Shown: positions 13,315-23,800 of the stretch, piece by piece
How the letters are laid out: the number at the start of each line of letters is the position of its first letter
Numbering within the stretch: the first letter of the stretch is position 1
Source: Ramazzottius varieornatus
Lineage: Eukaryota; Tardigrada; Eutardigrada; Parachela; Ramazzottiidae
DNA length: 64,000 nucleotides
NCBI GenBank assembly: GCA_001949185.1
Contig: BDGG01000010.1
Location: 632,873-696,872 of the forward strand
Direction: 5' to 3'
Position numbers and translations under genes: made by a program
The notes under the pieces: model-generated
Seen by the model: the letters and a program-made list of their open reading frames with translations, nothing else
What the model was told of the DNA's origin: nothing
Databases searched by the model: none

Positions 13315-13500
13315 CGCTGTCGGGTTGTTAAGCGCGGTGCTGCTAGTCGACTGCGAGTAATCCACATCGAAGAGGTGCCACAAATTTCGGGTGATGCCAT
13401 TCATCGTTGAAGCAACAAGATTGCGTGAAGCACTGTCGATGATATTGACAACCGCATGGCTCTGTTCCGGTCCGGAGTGTAGGTTCTGGACGTCAAACCT
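13315..13500 (-). CDS. Orphan internal exon (62 codons), gene unknown
   Basis: A clean candidate exon on the minus strand: acceptor CAACAGTTCAG ends just before 13500, the frame stays open for 186 nt (exactly 62 codons, phase 0 to phase 0), and a strong donor GTAAGTTC starts at 13314. It encodes RFDVQNLHSGPEQSHAVVNI and continues to a Ser/Thr-rich end (STSSTALNNPTA). No family is recognised. The phase matches the first RIM-BP exon seen at 6395, so it could be an N-terminal RIM-BP exon across a 6.9-kb intron, but it could equally belong to an unseen gene. Nothing clear lies between 13501 and 14502. Confidence 0.4.
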
Positions 13501-14502
13501 CTGAACTGTTGCTCAGACTGGGAAAACTTCAGGCCAAAGTAGCACAATGAGGTGGAAGGTCAAGTGTCTCCTTTTCAGAATTTGGAGTGCTGACACGTAG
13601 ATGAGAGAGGTGCTGTCTAGAATAACGCAGTTTTGATCGAGTCAACTTACGAGGTACGTGATCCGAATTAGAACAGCGGGAACCGACAGAATTACATGCT
13701 GACATTCAACATACAGTGAGTAAACGTGTACTGTATCTGTATGACTCCGCGAACGCGGTTGTGGTGAGTGCTAGTCCAAAATACTGGCCAATGTTCCAGC
13801 TGGACTCGAAGAAGAAGCAAAAATACTGGCTAAAACGGTAAAGAAAAAGAAGACCGGTAAATGATGCTATCCTGCTCTGGGTGGTTTTCGTGCTCGGGGT
13901 ACGCTCTGTCTGTCATTTATGCATGAGACTACATGTTCCATATTCCCTTGGGCGTGATCAGGTCGAACGACGCAGCGGAAAGCTCGTTAATACTGTTAAT
14001 GGCGATTCAATGGCGCGTGAAATGCACACACTTTTAGCCACTTCGCTTGGAATTTTACAATATAATTTCGGCGAGGAAAATTAACGAGTGAAAAAAACCG
14101 ATATTTCGATAAACTGTTCGACGAGGATCGATGGCTCAATTCGATCGAAATGCTTCACGATTCTGTTCGCAGAAACTTGTGTGCCGTCCATTTCTTCAAC
14201 ATCTGGACACTTACATAATTATCCATCATTCGAAAGATGGCTAAGCCACATTACTCAAGCTCTAAATTTCTCCATTTAATTCCGGCCCGAAACAATGAAA
14301 GACCCATTCTTTGTCGATTACTTCCGAGTTACTGATGTCCCATCGCTATATGAGCATCATCTATAGCTCTCGCAGTCGGCATTTCTGTCCGACTGTTGAA
14401 GGCTTTGTAACTCCTACAGCACGTAAACGGTCGGGCAAAGTCCGACTTGGGAGATCACTGAATAGTCACTAGAAAAGGGAAACGAACGCGATCAGGCCGG
14501 AT

Positions 14503-16097
14503 TCAAGAGTCGTACTCCAACCGGTTTTCCTCGTTGATTTTCCGAAGCAAGCTGCTTCTTTGGCTCAGATCCAGTATACAGTTGAAGGTGGCGTTCCGCG
14601 GGATCACGTCCGGCTTGTTCTTTTCCAGCACCTGAAACAGAATATTGTACTATATTGCCTCTATAGAAAAGTGTCCGAAGCCACATGACGCCTTAAGTCG
14701 AACCGTTTTAACTGTCATTCTGACGAAGAACCGTAGAAAATCAGAGGAGTTTTGGCAACTACTGTAAATACTGTACTAGTCTCACGAAACCCTCCTTGTC
14801 AACAAATTTTGTGTGGGTTGGCCGCATTCAGAGAATTTTCTTCCAGGCTTTTTTGTTTTGCTTTCACTATTTTGCTCATGTATGCGTCATAGATTTGAAT
14901 ACACTACGAGTACTGTTTCGTACCTGCAGTTTTTGTTGCAGTGGTTGTTTTTGCGGCGACAAGGATGGCTTACGCGACGCGGAAGAGAATGCCGTGACAC
15001 TATTATTGCTTCTTAAGGAGGCCGATCTTGTAAACTGATGCGCCGGTTTGACAGCATCCGTTGAAGAAATACCTCTAGCCTCAGCTGCTTTCTGATTAGC
15101 CGTTCGCCCGTGAAATGACTGACCCCGTGGACCTAGCGAAGATGCTGATGACGGTGGCGACACACGAGGCGAGAGTGTTCTGGCCAAACTCATCTTGTTG
15201 ATGGTCTCTTGCTGCCGGCTAATCATCTCTTCCTTCTCCTTGATGACATCTTCGGCATGTTTTAGTGTGCGAGCCATCATTTCCGTCGACTTTTTCTGCT
15301 GAAGTACCGCCCTTCGAACATCCTTGTCGTGTTCTGAACGGATCTTGGATAGCTCGAGCTTGAGCTGGCTGTTCTCCAGAGTCTTAGCTCGTAACTTGGC
15401 CTGTAACTCACTGTTTAGGGCCTTGAGCTGCTGAGACAGTATCTCGTTGCGTCTGTCGGCTGCCGATCGTTCGGTGCTGCCTGTTCCGGTCGTGGTTCGC
15501 AGTCGGCTGGGAAACCTTTCCTGACGCTCCAGTAACTCCGCTTCACCTCCGTCCGCTGTGTCGGAACTTGGCGAACTGTTCTCTTTGACTTCGGCTTTCG
15601 TCGGTGTCAATTTCATACTGAGGATCTGCTTCCGCTGCATTCTTCGATCGGCTGAACTTCGATATCCTCAAAAAACTTCACGTAGTTTCGTACAAGTTGT
15701 CTCGAACCTGAGTAGGCTACACGACGGTTGGCGGAAAGATAATCCAGAAACAAATCAGAAAAAGTTCCGGAAATCTGACCGTCGATTTCGGCAGAGAAAG
15801 GCCACGGAGGACTTTGGAACAGTGCACCACATTCCGCAACAAGATGCGGCACTAAATCATTCTTTACCGCCACCAACCTCGCTTTGTCAGCAACAAAACC
15901 AGAAATTACTGCCGACACTAGAAGAATTTAATCAAACACTTGTGCAGTCACGACGGCCAGCCCAAATACTTCTCGATACTTGAAGGTGGGGTAGATTACC
16001 AACAGCCACGGAAGAAGCGGTGGTTTGGTACCTTCGGGCCATCTTGGCGATTATGGTGCAACAGGTATCGCAAGTACGCTCACGAAGTCCATTAGCG
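14503..16097 (-). CDS. Coiled-coil protein with possible HEAT/TOG-like N-terminal part (5' incomplete)
   Basis: Family not firmly recognised. Two exons are well supported: 14924-15634 and 14503-14631 (stop TGA 14503-14505), joined at phase 0 across a clean GT-AG intron. They encode a long heptad coiled coil (about 15240-15470, rich in L, K, E, Q), then a Ser/Pro/Arg-rich basic stretch with SPR and SPP sites, then a conserved-looking tail (NATFNCILDLSQRSSLLRKI). Upstream, exon 15682-15877 (joined by a 47-nt intron) and a small exon 16032-16097 continue in frame and read as helical sequence (TCDTCCTIIAKMARR, then DLVPHLVAECGALF), which recalls a CLASP-type TOG/HEAT repeat. That similarity is weak. 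A centrosomal or microtubule-associated role is inference. No start codon was found; further 5' exons are expected above 16097. Confidence 0.55.
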
Positions 16098-16292
16098 CTA
16101 GTCCATCGATCATAACCGGTCGGTATTTTCTCTCACGTAAGTCCACGTACGTTCAATATGCAGAAGCGCGGACACACTTCACTGCTCGAATACAATACTT
16201 GTTGTGTGGCGATGTGTTGCTAAACAGTTGGACCACCGTCTAGACAAAATCAAAAAGCAGTCTCTACAGAACAGAAGATTTTCGCCACGACG

Positions 16293-16430
16293 TACCGTAA
16301 AAATTCGCTGTATCCGGCACCTACGGATACGCAGACCATCCCTGCAGGCCGTGCAGATTTACCCCTCAACCACCCAGGGAACATTCCCGTGCGAGCCGTA
16401 CTGTGCACGATACAGCGAATTTTTACAGTA
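16293..16430. mobile_element. 138-bp element with 22-bp terminal inverted repeats
   Basis: TACCGTAAAAATTCGCTGTA (start of the 22-bp arm 16293-16314) is matched by the reverse complement of 16409-16430 with one mismatch. The interior is non-coding. Such a compact palindromic unit is typical of a MITE. It lies between the coiled-coil gene and the 3' end of QSOX. The rest of 16098-16622 shows no gene. Confidence 0.6.
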
Positions 16431-16622
16431 ACTGTGGGCTAAGAGCCTGATGTGCGGTGAGTGTTTTCATCTCCTCCTTTCAGATCATCAATATCGCAGT
16501 TTACTACAATGATGTTTGTCAATCTAGTGTTTCCTTACAATCATTCTTCATACTTCGCTTTAATCTATATAGTCTTCGCGGGCATTTGAACTAGAGAAAA
16601 AAGGACCATCTGCGACACTCGG

Positions 16623-18656
16623 TCAAATTGTCCCGTAAAACTGGCGCAGAAAGTTTAACACACCAGACTCGTTCCATGAAATCAAAGACGAATGCGTGTT
16701 CGACTCGCGGCAATCATAGCACTGGTTCAGCGTTGGAAAGTACTGTTTCGGATGGGCCGGGTCCTCCGAGTAATCTCCAGCCAGCCTCATATTTACATTG
16801 TTATGGGTCCTCCACAGGTACAGTACCGCTTCAGACGGCGACGCGAACTCAGTGTTCCGCTGGTAGTTCCTCACTGCCGACATGAGATGTCTCGAGCACT
16901 CTTGACACGAGAAGAAGTGTTCAACATACCCAAAGATGGCCGTCAAGACTCCATCTGGACCTAGCGCGTTCGTATTCACCCTACTCTGCATACTATCAAT
17001 GAAAGCACGAACCGTCATGGTGTGAAAGATTTGCCATAGTCCACAGGGGTACCCGCGCCTGTTGGGGATACTCGACCGGCAGTGCTTCCATTTGATCCTT
17101 CGAGAGGACATGTCGAGTCCGCTTTGTCGAAGGACGCTGAGGACTTCGTTGCCGGAGATGAAGCTGCGCCTTCGGAGGATATCGTCCAGCGACTGCAACG
17201 CTAGTTTCGTGTCTCCCTTCACAGGCAACCACCTCACCGCAGCTCGAGTGAAACTTTGTAGGGCGGTGTACGCTTTTCCAGAAATGTCGCCTTGGCGGCC
17301 AACTTCGTTGACGAGGGCGTACACAATGGCTGAGTCGAGGTCCTGAACGTCCGCTTTTTGAGGTGTCTTTGGCGCAGGTGGGAGCTGGAAAGAGTTGATG
17401 TTGGAGGATTCGGCCAGCTGCATGTAGGAGCGTTGGATAGGGTATCTTTGTGGAGAAGGAAGCGTTTCGGGACTGTGGTCGTAGGCGGGTCGGCGGTAAG
17501 GACGACGTGGGATGTGTTGCCGGTTGGTCAACTCGACGTCCGCCCGCAGGATAGCTTCAGAGAAAGCTTCCACGGGATCTTTCGATCGAAACGCGTCCAG
17601 ACCTACAAAAATTATCTCTGATGGAATTGTAATACAGCGTTTAGATGAAAGCACTCGTAGAAAATATGCAGAGTGTGTGTGTGTGTGTGTCTTGTCATTT
17701 ATCTTTGCACTAATCTTCTTATACAGTACTGGTGGTTGAAAGTTTCCAAGTATCAGATCGCATAAAAATTTCGAGATTCCACTTCGCATTTCTCTTATAA
17801 TATTTTTCGGGCATAAAATGAAATAATTACGCTGAAGTCTGAGCTGGTTACGCTTCTTGTTTCGATCGATCAACAGCGCAATGACCAGGTTGAACTTGCC
17901 CAGTGTTCCATGTTGACCAGGAAGGTGTCGGTCCAGGAACACGATTGCCGGTAATTTTTCATTCAAATTCCACCTCTCCGTCAGCATTCGATTGCTCGCA
18001 CTCGCTCTCCGCACAGCAAGAGAGTGTAAATTCGGCAACAGGTGCATGATGCTTTCCTTCCCAATATGCGATCCGATGGGTTCGATGATAACCGCTAACG
18101 CTGTCACAGACATCGGCACTGTACTCCAGAGTTGCGTAACCGACTGCTCCGGCACCGTCTGAAGTTCCGCTGGTCGCTTGTTGGTCTCCAGCACGTCTAA
18201 CACATCCTTTACAAGGTCTTCTAAAGACTCCTTCACTTGGAAGACAGCTCCCTGGCTCGAGACGTGCGAATGCGGGGCGAAGGAACGTATAGCCGGTGTA
18301 CCCAGGATGTTGAACCGGATGCACAGATCTCGGTTCTCTTCGTATGCGCAGTCGACTGCACCAATACGCAGAAACTGGTCCCAGTGCTGGCTCTTGTTCC
18401 CAAGAGCCTTGTATGTACGGGAAAACTTGATGCAGTGACCGCACCATGAGTTGTAGAACTGGATGATCCAGGTGAGATCTTCTGTGTAGGTTAGCTGGTT
18501 GCCGGCGTATTGGCTGAAGACCGAATAGTCGAAGTTTTCTTGGTCCAACACTTTGATTCCGGCGTCGTATGGTTCGTACAGTCCCCAGCATCCATGGATG
18601 AAGACGTAGAAGAAACAAAAAGCGAAAAAGATCCACTTGTAAAACTTCGGGGCCAT
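16623..18656 (-). CDS. QSOX: Quiescin sulfhydryl oxidase (QSOX)
   Basis: QSOX makes disulfide bonds in secretory-pathway proteins and passes the electrons through FAD to oxygen. The start is the ATG at 18656, followed by a hydrophobic signal peptide (about residues 5-25). Exons are 17852-18656 and 16623-17602, giving 594 residues. Domains in order: thioredoxin domain with the WCGHC redox centre (about residue 65); a psi-Erv helical region; the Erv/ALR FAD domain with PCGLWQIFHTM, the CQEC pair (CxxC next to FAD) and the distal QCYDC pair. It is shorter than human QSOX1 and ends at FYGTI with no C-terminal transmembrane helix, so it should be soluble or secreted. The intron (17603-17851) is 249 nt, a multiple of three, and has no in-frame stop, so retention would insert 83 residues. 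It is divergent with the next gene. Confidence 0.92.
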   Translation of the reverse strand: MAPKFYKWIFFAFCFFYVFIHGCWGLYEPYDAGIKVLDQENFDYSVFSQYAGNQLTYTEDLTWIIQFYNSWCGHCIKFSRTYKALGNKSQHWDQFLRIGAVDCAYEENRDLCIRFNILGTPAIRSFAPHSHVSSQGAVFQVKESLEDLVKDVLDVLETNKRPAELQTVPEQSVTQLWSTVPMSVTALAVIIEPIGSHIGKESIMHLLPNLHSLAVRRASASNRMLTERWNLNEKLPAIVFLDRHLPGQHGTLGKFNLVIALLIDRNKKRNQLRLQRNYFILCPKNIIREMRSGISKFLCDLILGNFQPPVLYKKISAKINDKTHTHTHSAYFLRVLSSKRCITIPSEIIFVGLDAFRSKDPVEAFSEAILRADVELTNRQHIPRRPYRRPAYDHSPETLPSPQRYPIQRSYMQLAESSNINSFQLPPAPKTPQKADVQDLDSAIVYALVNEVGRQGDISGKAYTALQSFTRAAVRWLPVKGDTKLALQSLDDILRRRSFISGNEVLSVLRQSGLDMSSRRIKWKHCRSSIPNRRGYPCGLWQIFHTMTVRAFIDSMQSRVNTNALGPDGVLTAIFGYVEHFFSCQECSRHLMSAVRNYQRNTEFASPSEAVLYLWRTHNNVNMRLAGDYSEDPAHPKQYFPTLNQCYDCRESNTHSSLISWNESGVLNFLRQFYGTI
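17673..17690. repeat. (GT)n microsatellite in the QSOX intron
   Basis: About nine uninterrupted GT repeats inside the QSOX intron. On the coding strand they would read as alternating Thr-His if the intron were retained. Confidence 0.85.
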
Positions 18657-19270
18657 AATTATCCCCGTGGAGGAAAAGCTCAGACTGTAGAAGAGAGGAA
18701 ACTTCCCCACGCTGAACTGCTTGCTCGTCCAGACATGCTGGCGAAACAGAAAGCCCCTCCGTCGATAGAATAACACTGTTCTAGAAACAGCGAGTCCAAA
18801 GGTCAACCAAGCCAAAAGTGACGATAATTCAACGGTTCGATCGGTCAGGCGATATCTAACCAGTAAGAGTTTTGAAGACCAGTACAACAGTCAGCCGATT
18901 GGATCGCAAACCTTGAAAAAGAATATAATAACCAGAAGTCTTCGTTCGAGTCCAAAGATCTGTAAACTGATGGTGCGAGCTCTGTCGGACAGCGAGTATT
19001 GAAGGCCTATCTGCCTTACTGACCACTGCCCATCTGGGTTCCCGAAACAGTGGCGCCCCGTTCAGATAGAGCGCGCACAAGAATGCAGGTGCAAGATATG
19101 CGCGAATCCTGTGTGCTGCAGAATGCGCATTTGTTGACACTCGCAGTTCGGAAATTACCAGAATCTGGCAACCAGATCGTCTTCCAAAGTTTTTAGCGTT
19201 CCATGGTCTGCATTGCCTTTGTACTTTTCCACGTTTGAATCTTACCTTTGTATTCAATGATAGAAAGATC
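18657..19270. promoter_or_regulatory. Divergent upstream region of QSOX and the next gene
   Basis: A 614-bp stretch separates the QSOX start (minus strand) from the ATG of the next gene (plus strand, 19271), so it should hold both promoters and 5' UTRs. No TATA box or known site is convincing. Open frames here have no recognisable content. Confidence 0.45.
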
Positions 19271-20379
19271 ATGCCATCCTCCTTCTCGCCGTTTAACACG
19301 ACCAGTGGATCCGTATCGCAGAACATCGCCTTCCCAAATTTTCCGTCGTATTCCGTGTCGTCGCTGAATCCCTCTTCAAACTCCCAGCCACAAATCTCGG
19401 CTGCTCCTCCGCTTGGGCATCCCATTTACCCTCTACCATCGCAGCTGCTTCGGAGGCGTCCGGCTCCATTTGCAAACACGAATCCGCCATCTGCAATTGA
19501 AGGCTTCGTGGACGAAATGGGTGACAAATCAAACCTGTAAGATAATGCCAATCAACGGGGTTGCTCAATCAACTGCGACACAAACCTCTTATTTTTCAGA
19601 TTTCCACTTGACCGGAAACGGAAGCTTCGTCCACCCGAGTAAGTCATTTTCCCCTTTCCGAACCTCTCTCCCGAAGCTACGACGGTTTATCCTTTATTTA
19701 GGGAGTTCCGATCTTCAAAAGTCTTCATCACGGAAGCGAAGTTAGCAGCAAGTCTTAGCGACCTACAGTTGTCCGGAAGAGACGGAAATGCCTCTGAATC
19801 AAGTTCCATTTCCTCGTTCGTCCAGGAAAACCATCTGCCTCCAGACACAGAAACGTGGTACATTATTGACGAGCATTATAGGTAGTGTGCTCATTCAATG
19901 AGTTCTACCTTTTTTGCAGGAAAAGTTTTCGCGATTCGGAATTTATGGAAGTGGACGAATCGCCGACAGGTCGACGTGTCTTTCCCCAGCTCGAGATGTC
20001 CGAATCCCTGAAAGAGGCCATCCGAAAAGTAGAGCGAGAAGAAGCGGAGATTCTTCCTCCAGAGATACTGAATAATATGTAAAGAATTAGAAGATATTTC
20101 AATGGCGGAAGCCTGTATGCTAACCTTACGAGCGAGTTGAGCTGGAACTTTGGTATTTTCAGCGCGCCTGCACCTACCTCGTCCCTTTGCATGGCTATCA
20201 TCCCCTATGTGCCTCCCGAAGAGCAGCCAGCTTTTCTACCGGACATTCTTTCCCGTCGGCCCTCGCTCAAAAGGTCGGAATACAGCAGGACGGAAGCCTC
20301 AACCTCGCCCAAACGGCAGCACATGCTTAGGCCGCCTTCGAACGAAGATGTCCAAATGATGGGACAAGAGATTAATTAG
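19271..20379 (+). CDS. Unrecognised Ser/Pro-rich protein, 5 exons
   Basis: I do not recognise the family. Five exons join in phase: 19271-19536, 19600-19638, 19702-19881, 19920-20078, 20163-20379, giving 286 residues from the ATG at 19271 to TAG. The intron between exons 3 and 4 is only 38 nt (GTAGTG...TTGCAG). The N-terminus is low-complexity (Ser, Pro, Asn), followed by a basic motif (LDRKRKLRPPE) that could act in nuclear import, a motif WYIIDEHYRKSF, an acidic helical stretch (SLKEAIRKVEREEAEILPPE) and a Pro-rich then basic C-terminus (SPKRQHMLRPP). There is no signal peptide, membrane segment or zinc finger. A nuclear regulatory role is a guess. A polyadenylation signal follows the stop. 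Confidence 0.7.
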
Positions 20380-20457
20380 TCCGTTTCGGCATGAAATTTA
20401 TTTGGGAACACAAACGAGCATATCTGTGACTTGCGGAAGGATGTAAACAAACAGTTG

Positions 20458-20463
20458 AATAAA
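20458..20463 (+). terminator. AATAAA polyadenylation signal
   Basis: AATAAA occurs 79 nt after the stop codon of the plus-strand gene ending at 20379, in the 433-bp gap before the convergent OSBP stop at 20813. Position and motif fit a poly(A) signal. Nothing else is seen in 20380-20812. Confidence 0.5.
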
Positions 20464-20812
20464 ACGAATGGCAATGGAAACGGTAGAAAACAAAGAGGGC
20501 GTGGCTGGCAGCATGGATAAAGGTTGGAAATCAGGGTTCAACAGTCTAACATGGATGAAAAATGATTATCATCTGAACATAAACTCTTTCGGATAAAGAG
20601 TAAAGTGGAAAACAGCAGCACTGGGAAAGTAACTGACGCAAGAAACAGTTCATAAGAGTTGTCAGGTTCGACTTTGCGCTATATTCTAAATTTGAACTCA
20701 CACGAAAAGAAAACCGGCGTACCACACAAAAAGTATCTTTCGACGATCGGATACAACAGATGAGGATAAAACACTTCTCTAAGGGAAATCAGAGTTGACT
20801 CTACCCGCAAGT

Positions 20813-23800
20813 CTAGAAGATATCGGGACACATGCTCCAGTCCTGTTTGGCTTTACAGTCCCAATATTTACCATTGGTGATCCATATAGGACTTCCGGTC
20901 AGCGGGTCCTTCCGTCTCTCGAACCAAACAGGTTCCGTGTAGTGTTTCCTAATCGAAGCCGCTACTTCATCAGGAGCTGAAAATAAAAATGAAATCCTAC
21001 AGTAGTTATAAGCTACAGCACATGTTCCGGATGGACTAGCGCATTCTGGCCGCCATGCGCGACGTTGTCTGAGACAACACGACTTACGAGTATTTGGGTT
21101 TTCCGCGGTGGCTTCCCGATGTTTCCGCGCCGCTCTCTGCTTGTCTTCCAGCTTCTGCTTGTACTTGTTGGCTTCGTCCCAGTTGCCCTGTTCCATCAGA
21201 CGCTGATCGGGACGATTCCGACTGTCTGTCGGTGCAACACCCTCTTCCGGTTCGTTCAACTCGAGGGCGAACTTGCCAAAGTTGTACATCTTGTCGCTGT
21301 TCGGCCTGCAAACATATCTGAATTTTATTCTTTCTGAAAACATCTGAACATGCCGAAAGCCCATATTCAAACTATTCGACTACCCAAACAACAAAATCCG
21401 CCATCCATCGCAAACCTGCATACAACGACTTCTATAGCCACTCTGTTGACTTTGTATGCAGGTTTCTGCACCGCTGGCATATTTTGTTTTCCGACTAGTC
21501 AACCGAAAATTCTGGCTTACGGAAGTTGGTTCCTCTTCCACAGCGTGGTAGGCGCATCCGTCTCGATGACTTCCTTTTTGCTACTGTTGTCTCCCAGGAC
21601 TTTAGCCACAGCGATGGAGTCGTCCCACGTGCCATTAAGGACATACTTGACGTTTCCGGCTGAATCCGTCACTGCGCCAGTAACCTAAAAACAAGACCCA
21701 TCGTAAATTCTGTATGTCCAAAGTCCCAGTGACACTCATGTCAGCCTGGTGAATAATGAGCGACATTTGAGGCGATAAGGATAAGGCGATAAGGGCTGTA
21801 TGGATTGACCTACCTTCCTTGGCGTATCGCGTGAGAAGTAGCTGTAGGACGAGTACTTCAACATGCAAACATCCCCAGTCTTGTGGTTTTTGATTTCCAT
21901 GTCACCAGATTGATCAATCCACAGCTTCCCGACAATACTACCAGAGAAAATACAATAAAAACCAGCTTCTTTCAAAATATTTTCAAACGCCATCCACCCG
22001 CCGTCTCTTCCAGTTTCAGAGCAAGTTTCCAAAAACACGTACATGTTGTTCACCGTTGTTGTGACTTTCCTCCACGTGTAATGGTTGTCAGTTTTCTGTA
22101 AGAAAAATGCATGAAATACGCTCTCTTTCAGTACTAACCAAGCTTTCGAGAAGTAGGCTCTGGGCAAAGCTCCTCAGGTGGACGGGGCCATGGAGTAGAG
22201 ATACAGCGAATGGAAAATCAACAACGGCTCGGGGCCGAAACTGAAAATTGTCGGCTTTCATTATACCGGTCCCAACCCTTTCCTTCGGTTTGCCCTGACC
22301 CTTACTGAATTTTCACCATCTGTGCCTCTACGCCATGACCCATCCACCTCAGGAGCTTTCCCCAGAGCCCAAATATCTAACGTTTTCCGGACGAATTGCC
22401 TTCGTACTGTTCGGGAATGTCGTACTTCATATTTTACCGTTCTTCAGTACTATCTGAACTGGCCTGCAACTCTACTAAAATCAAAACAACCAATGCAATT
22501 AGATGTTCTTCGGTGGACTTACGCGAAAGACAAGGTGAGTAATTCCCAGCGGGATCACTTGCAGATATTTCCCTCTGAATTTGGTGGAAGCCGTGAACTC
22601 TTGCCAGCAGACCCAGTCCTTCGATTCGACATGCTGAGCCACCATCGGGGGATGATGACTGACCTGGCAAAATAGACAACTCATTAGTCACCATCAACTC
22701 GATCATTCACATCCTTTCCTCACGTGCGCCACCATCCCATTTTCTCGTGTTGGTTCTGCACTCTTCTTACCTGTTCTCCGATGGCTCTCCAGCCAAAGTC
22801 CTCTCGTCGGTCAAACTCGAAGGTCTCGCCCAGCATGGGGTTGAAGGGCTTGTTGGTCCGTACCGCCGTGGTGGCATACGAAGACACGGTGAAGGACGCC
22901 ACGTAGGCCATCTGCTCAAAGTGATCGTCCACTGCCGCAGCGCGGTCCAAAATGTCCGAGTACTCGAAGTCTTCTGTCAGACGCTGAATCATCGAAAGTG
23001 GCTCACTGAAATTCACCTACATAGGAGCAAAACCGGAATAAATTGGGAGCCCGGCAAACGAACTCGACGAGAATGCTTCCTCAAAGTAGCGCAACTATTC
23101 GGTGTTATTTGCTGGGAGAGTGCGCCACTTGGAAACACAATCTGATCGAGTTTGCCTGGGTTCCAGTTAGTCTTCCAGGAAGCACTCTCGACACAATTAG
23201 TCTCAATCTTATCCTTGATGAATATTACAGCAAAGCCTCAGTCAAGGAAATCTGAACGAGATCAATGGCCTCACCAAATCCAGGATCGTCTCCGAAATGT
23301 GTCGAAGGTTGAGCCAGAAAGGCACAAAAATACGGTAAGCTAATCCTTTCCTCATTCGAGAAGAGCATTCACCCATTCCAAGAAAAGCCACGGATGTCAT
23401 GACTAGCCCACCCACCTCCACATCGCGCGTGTGGGAGCCCAACCCTCACATCCTTTCGACAGTGGCCCGCTTTCCAGAGTTTATCATATTCAACCGGAAG
23501 TCGATTTGGTTTTGTGTTTTATGAATCAATAAATTCTTCGTTTCAAAAATCTCATGAATATTTACCGGCATGGGGATCTTGGACAGGTCTCGACCAATGC
23601 AGTTCTTCATGATGCTCCACAAGCTCAGGCTGGCAGTGGGTCTGAACGGGATGGCCGTCCTTCGAGGCCGGCCACGCGACTTCCGGTCGGTAGTGAATGT
23701 GGCAGGCACATTTCGGAAGTCAGCCTACAGAGCAAACCACGCCACACATCACATTACATCCTCAATTCCATGGTTATCAAAACAACACTCCAGTGCAGAC

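Noticed and set aside
21418-21461. 10-bp inverted repeat CTGCATACAA/TTGTATGCAG in an OSBP intron
   Set aside because: Short, single and without partner copies in the window; expected by chance at this scale.
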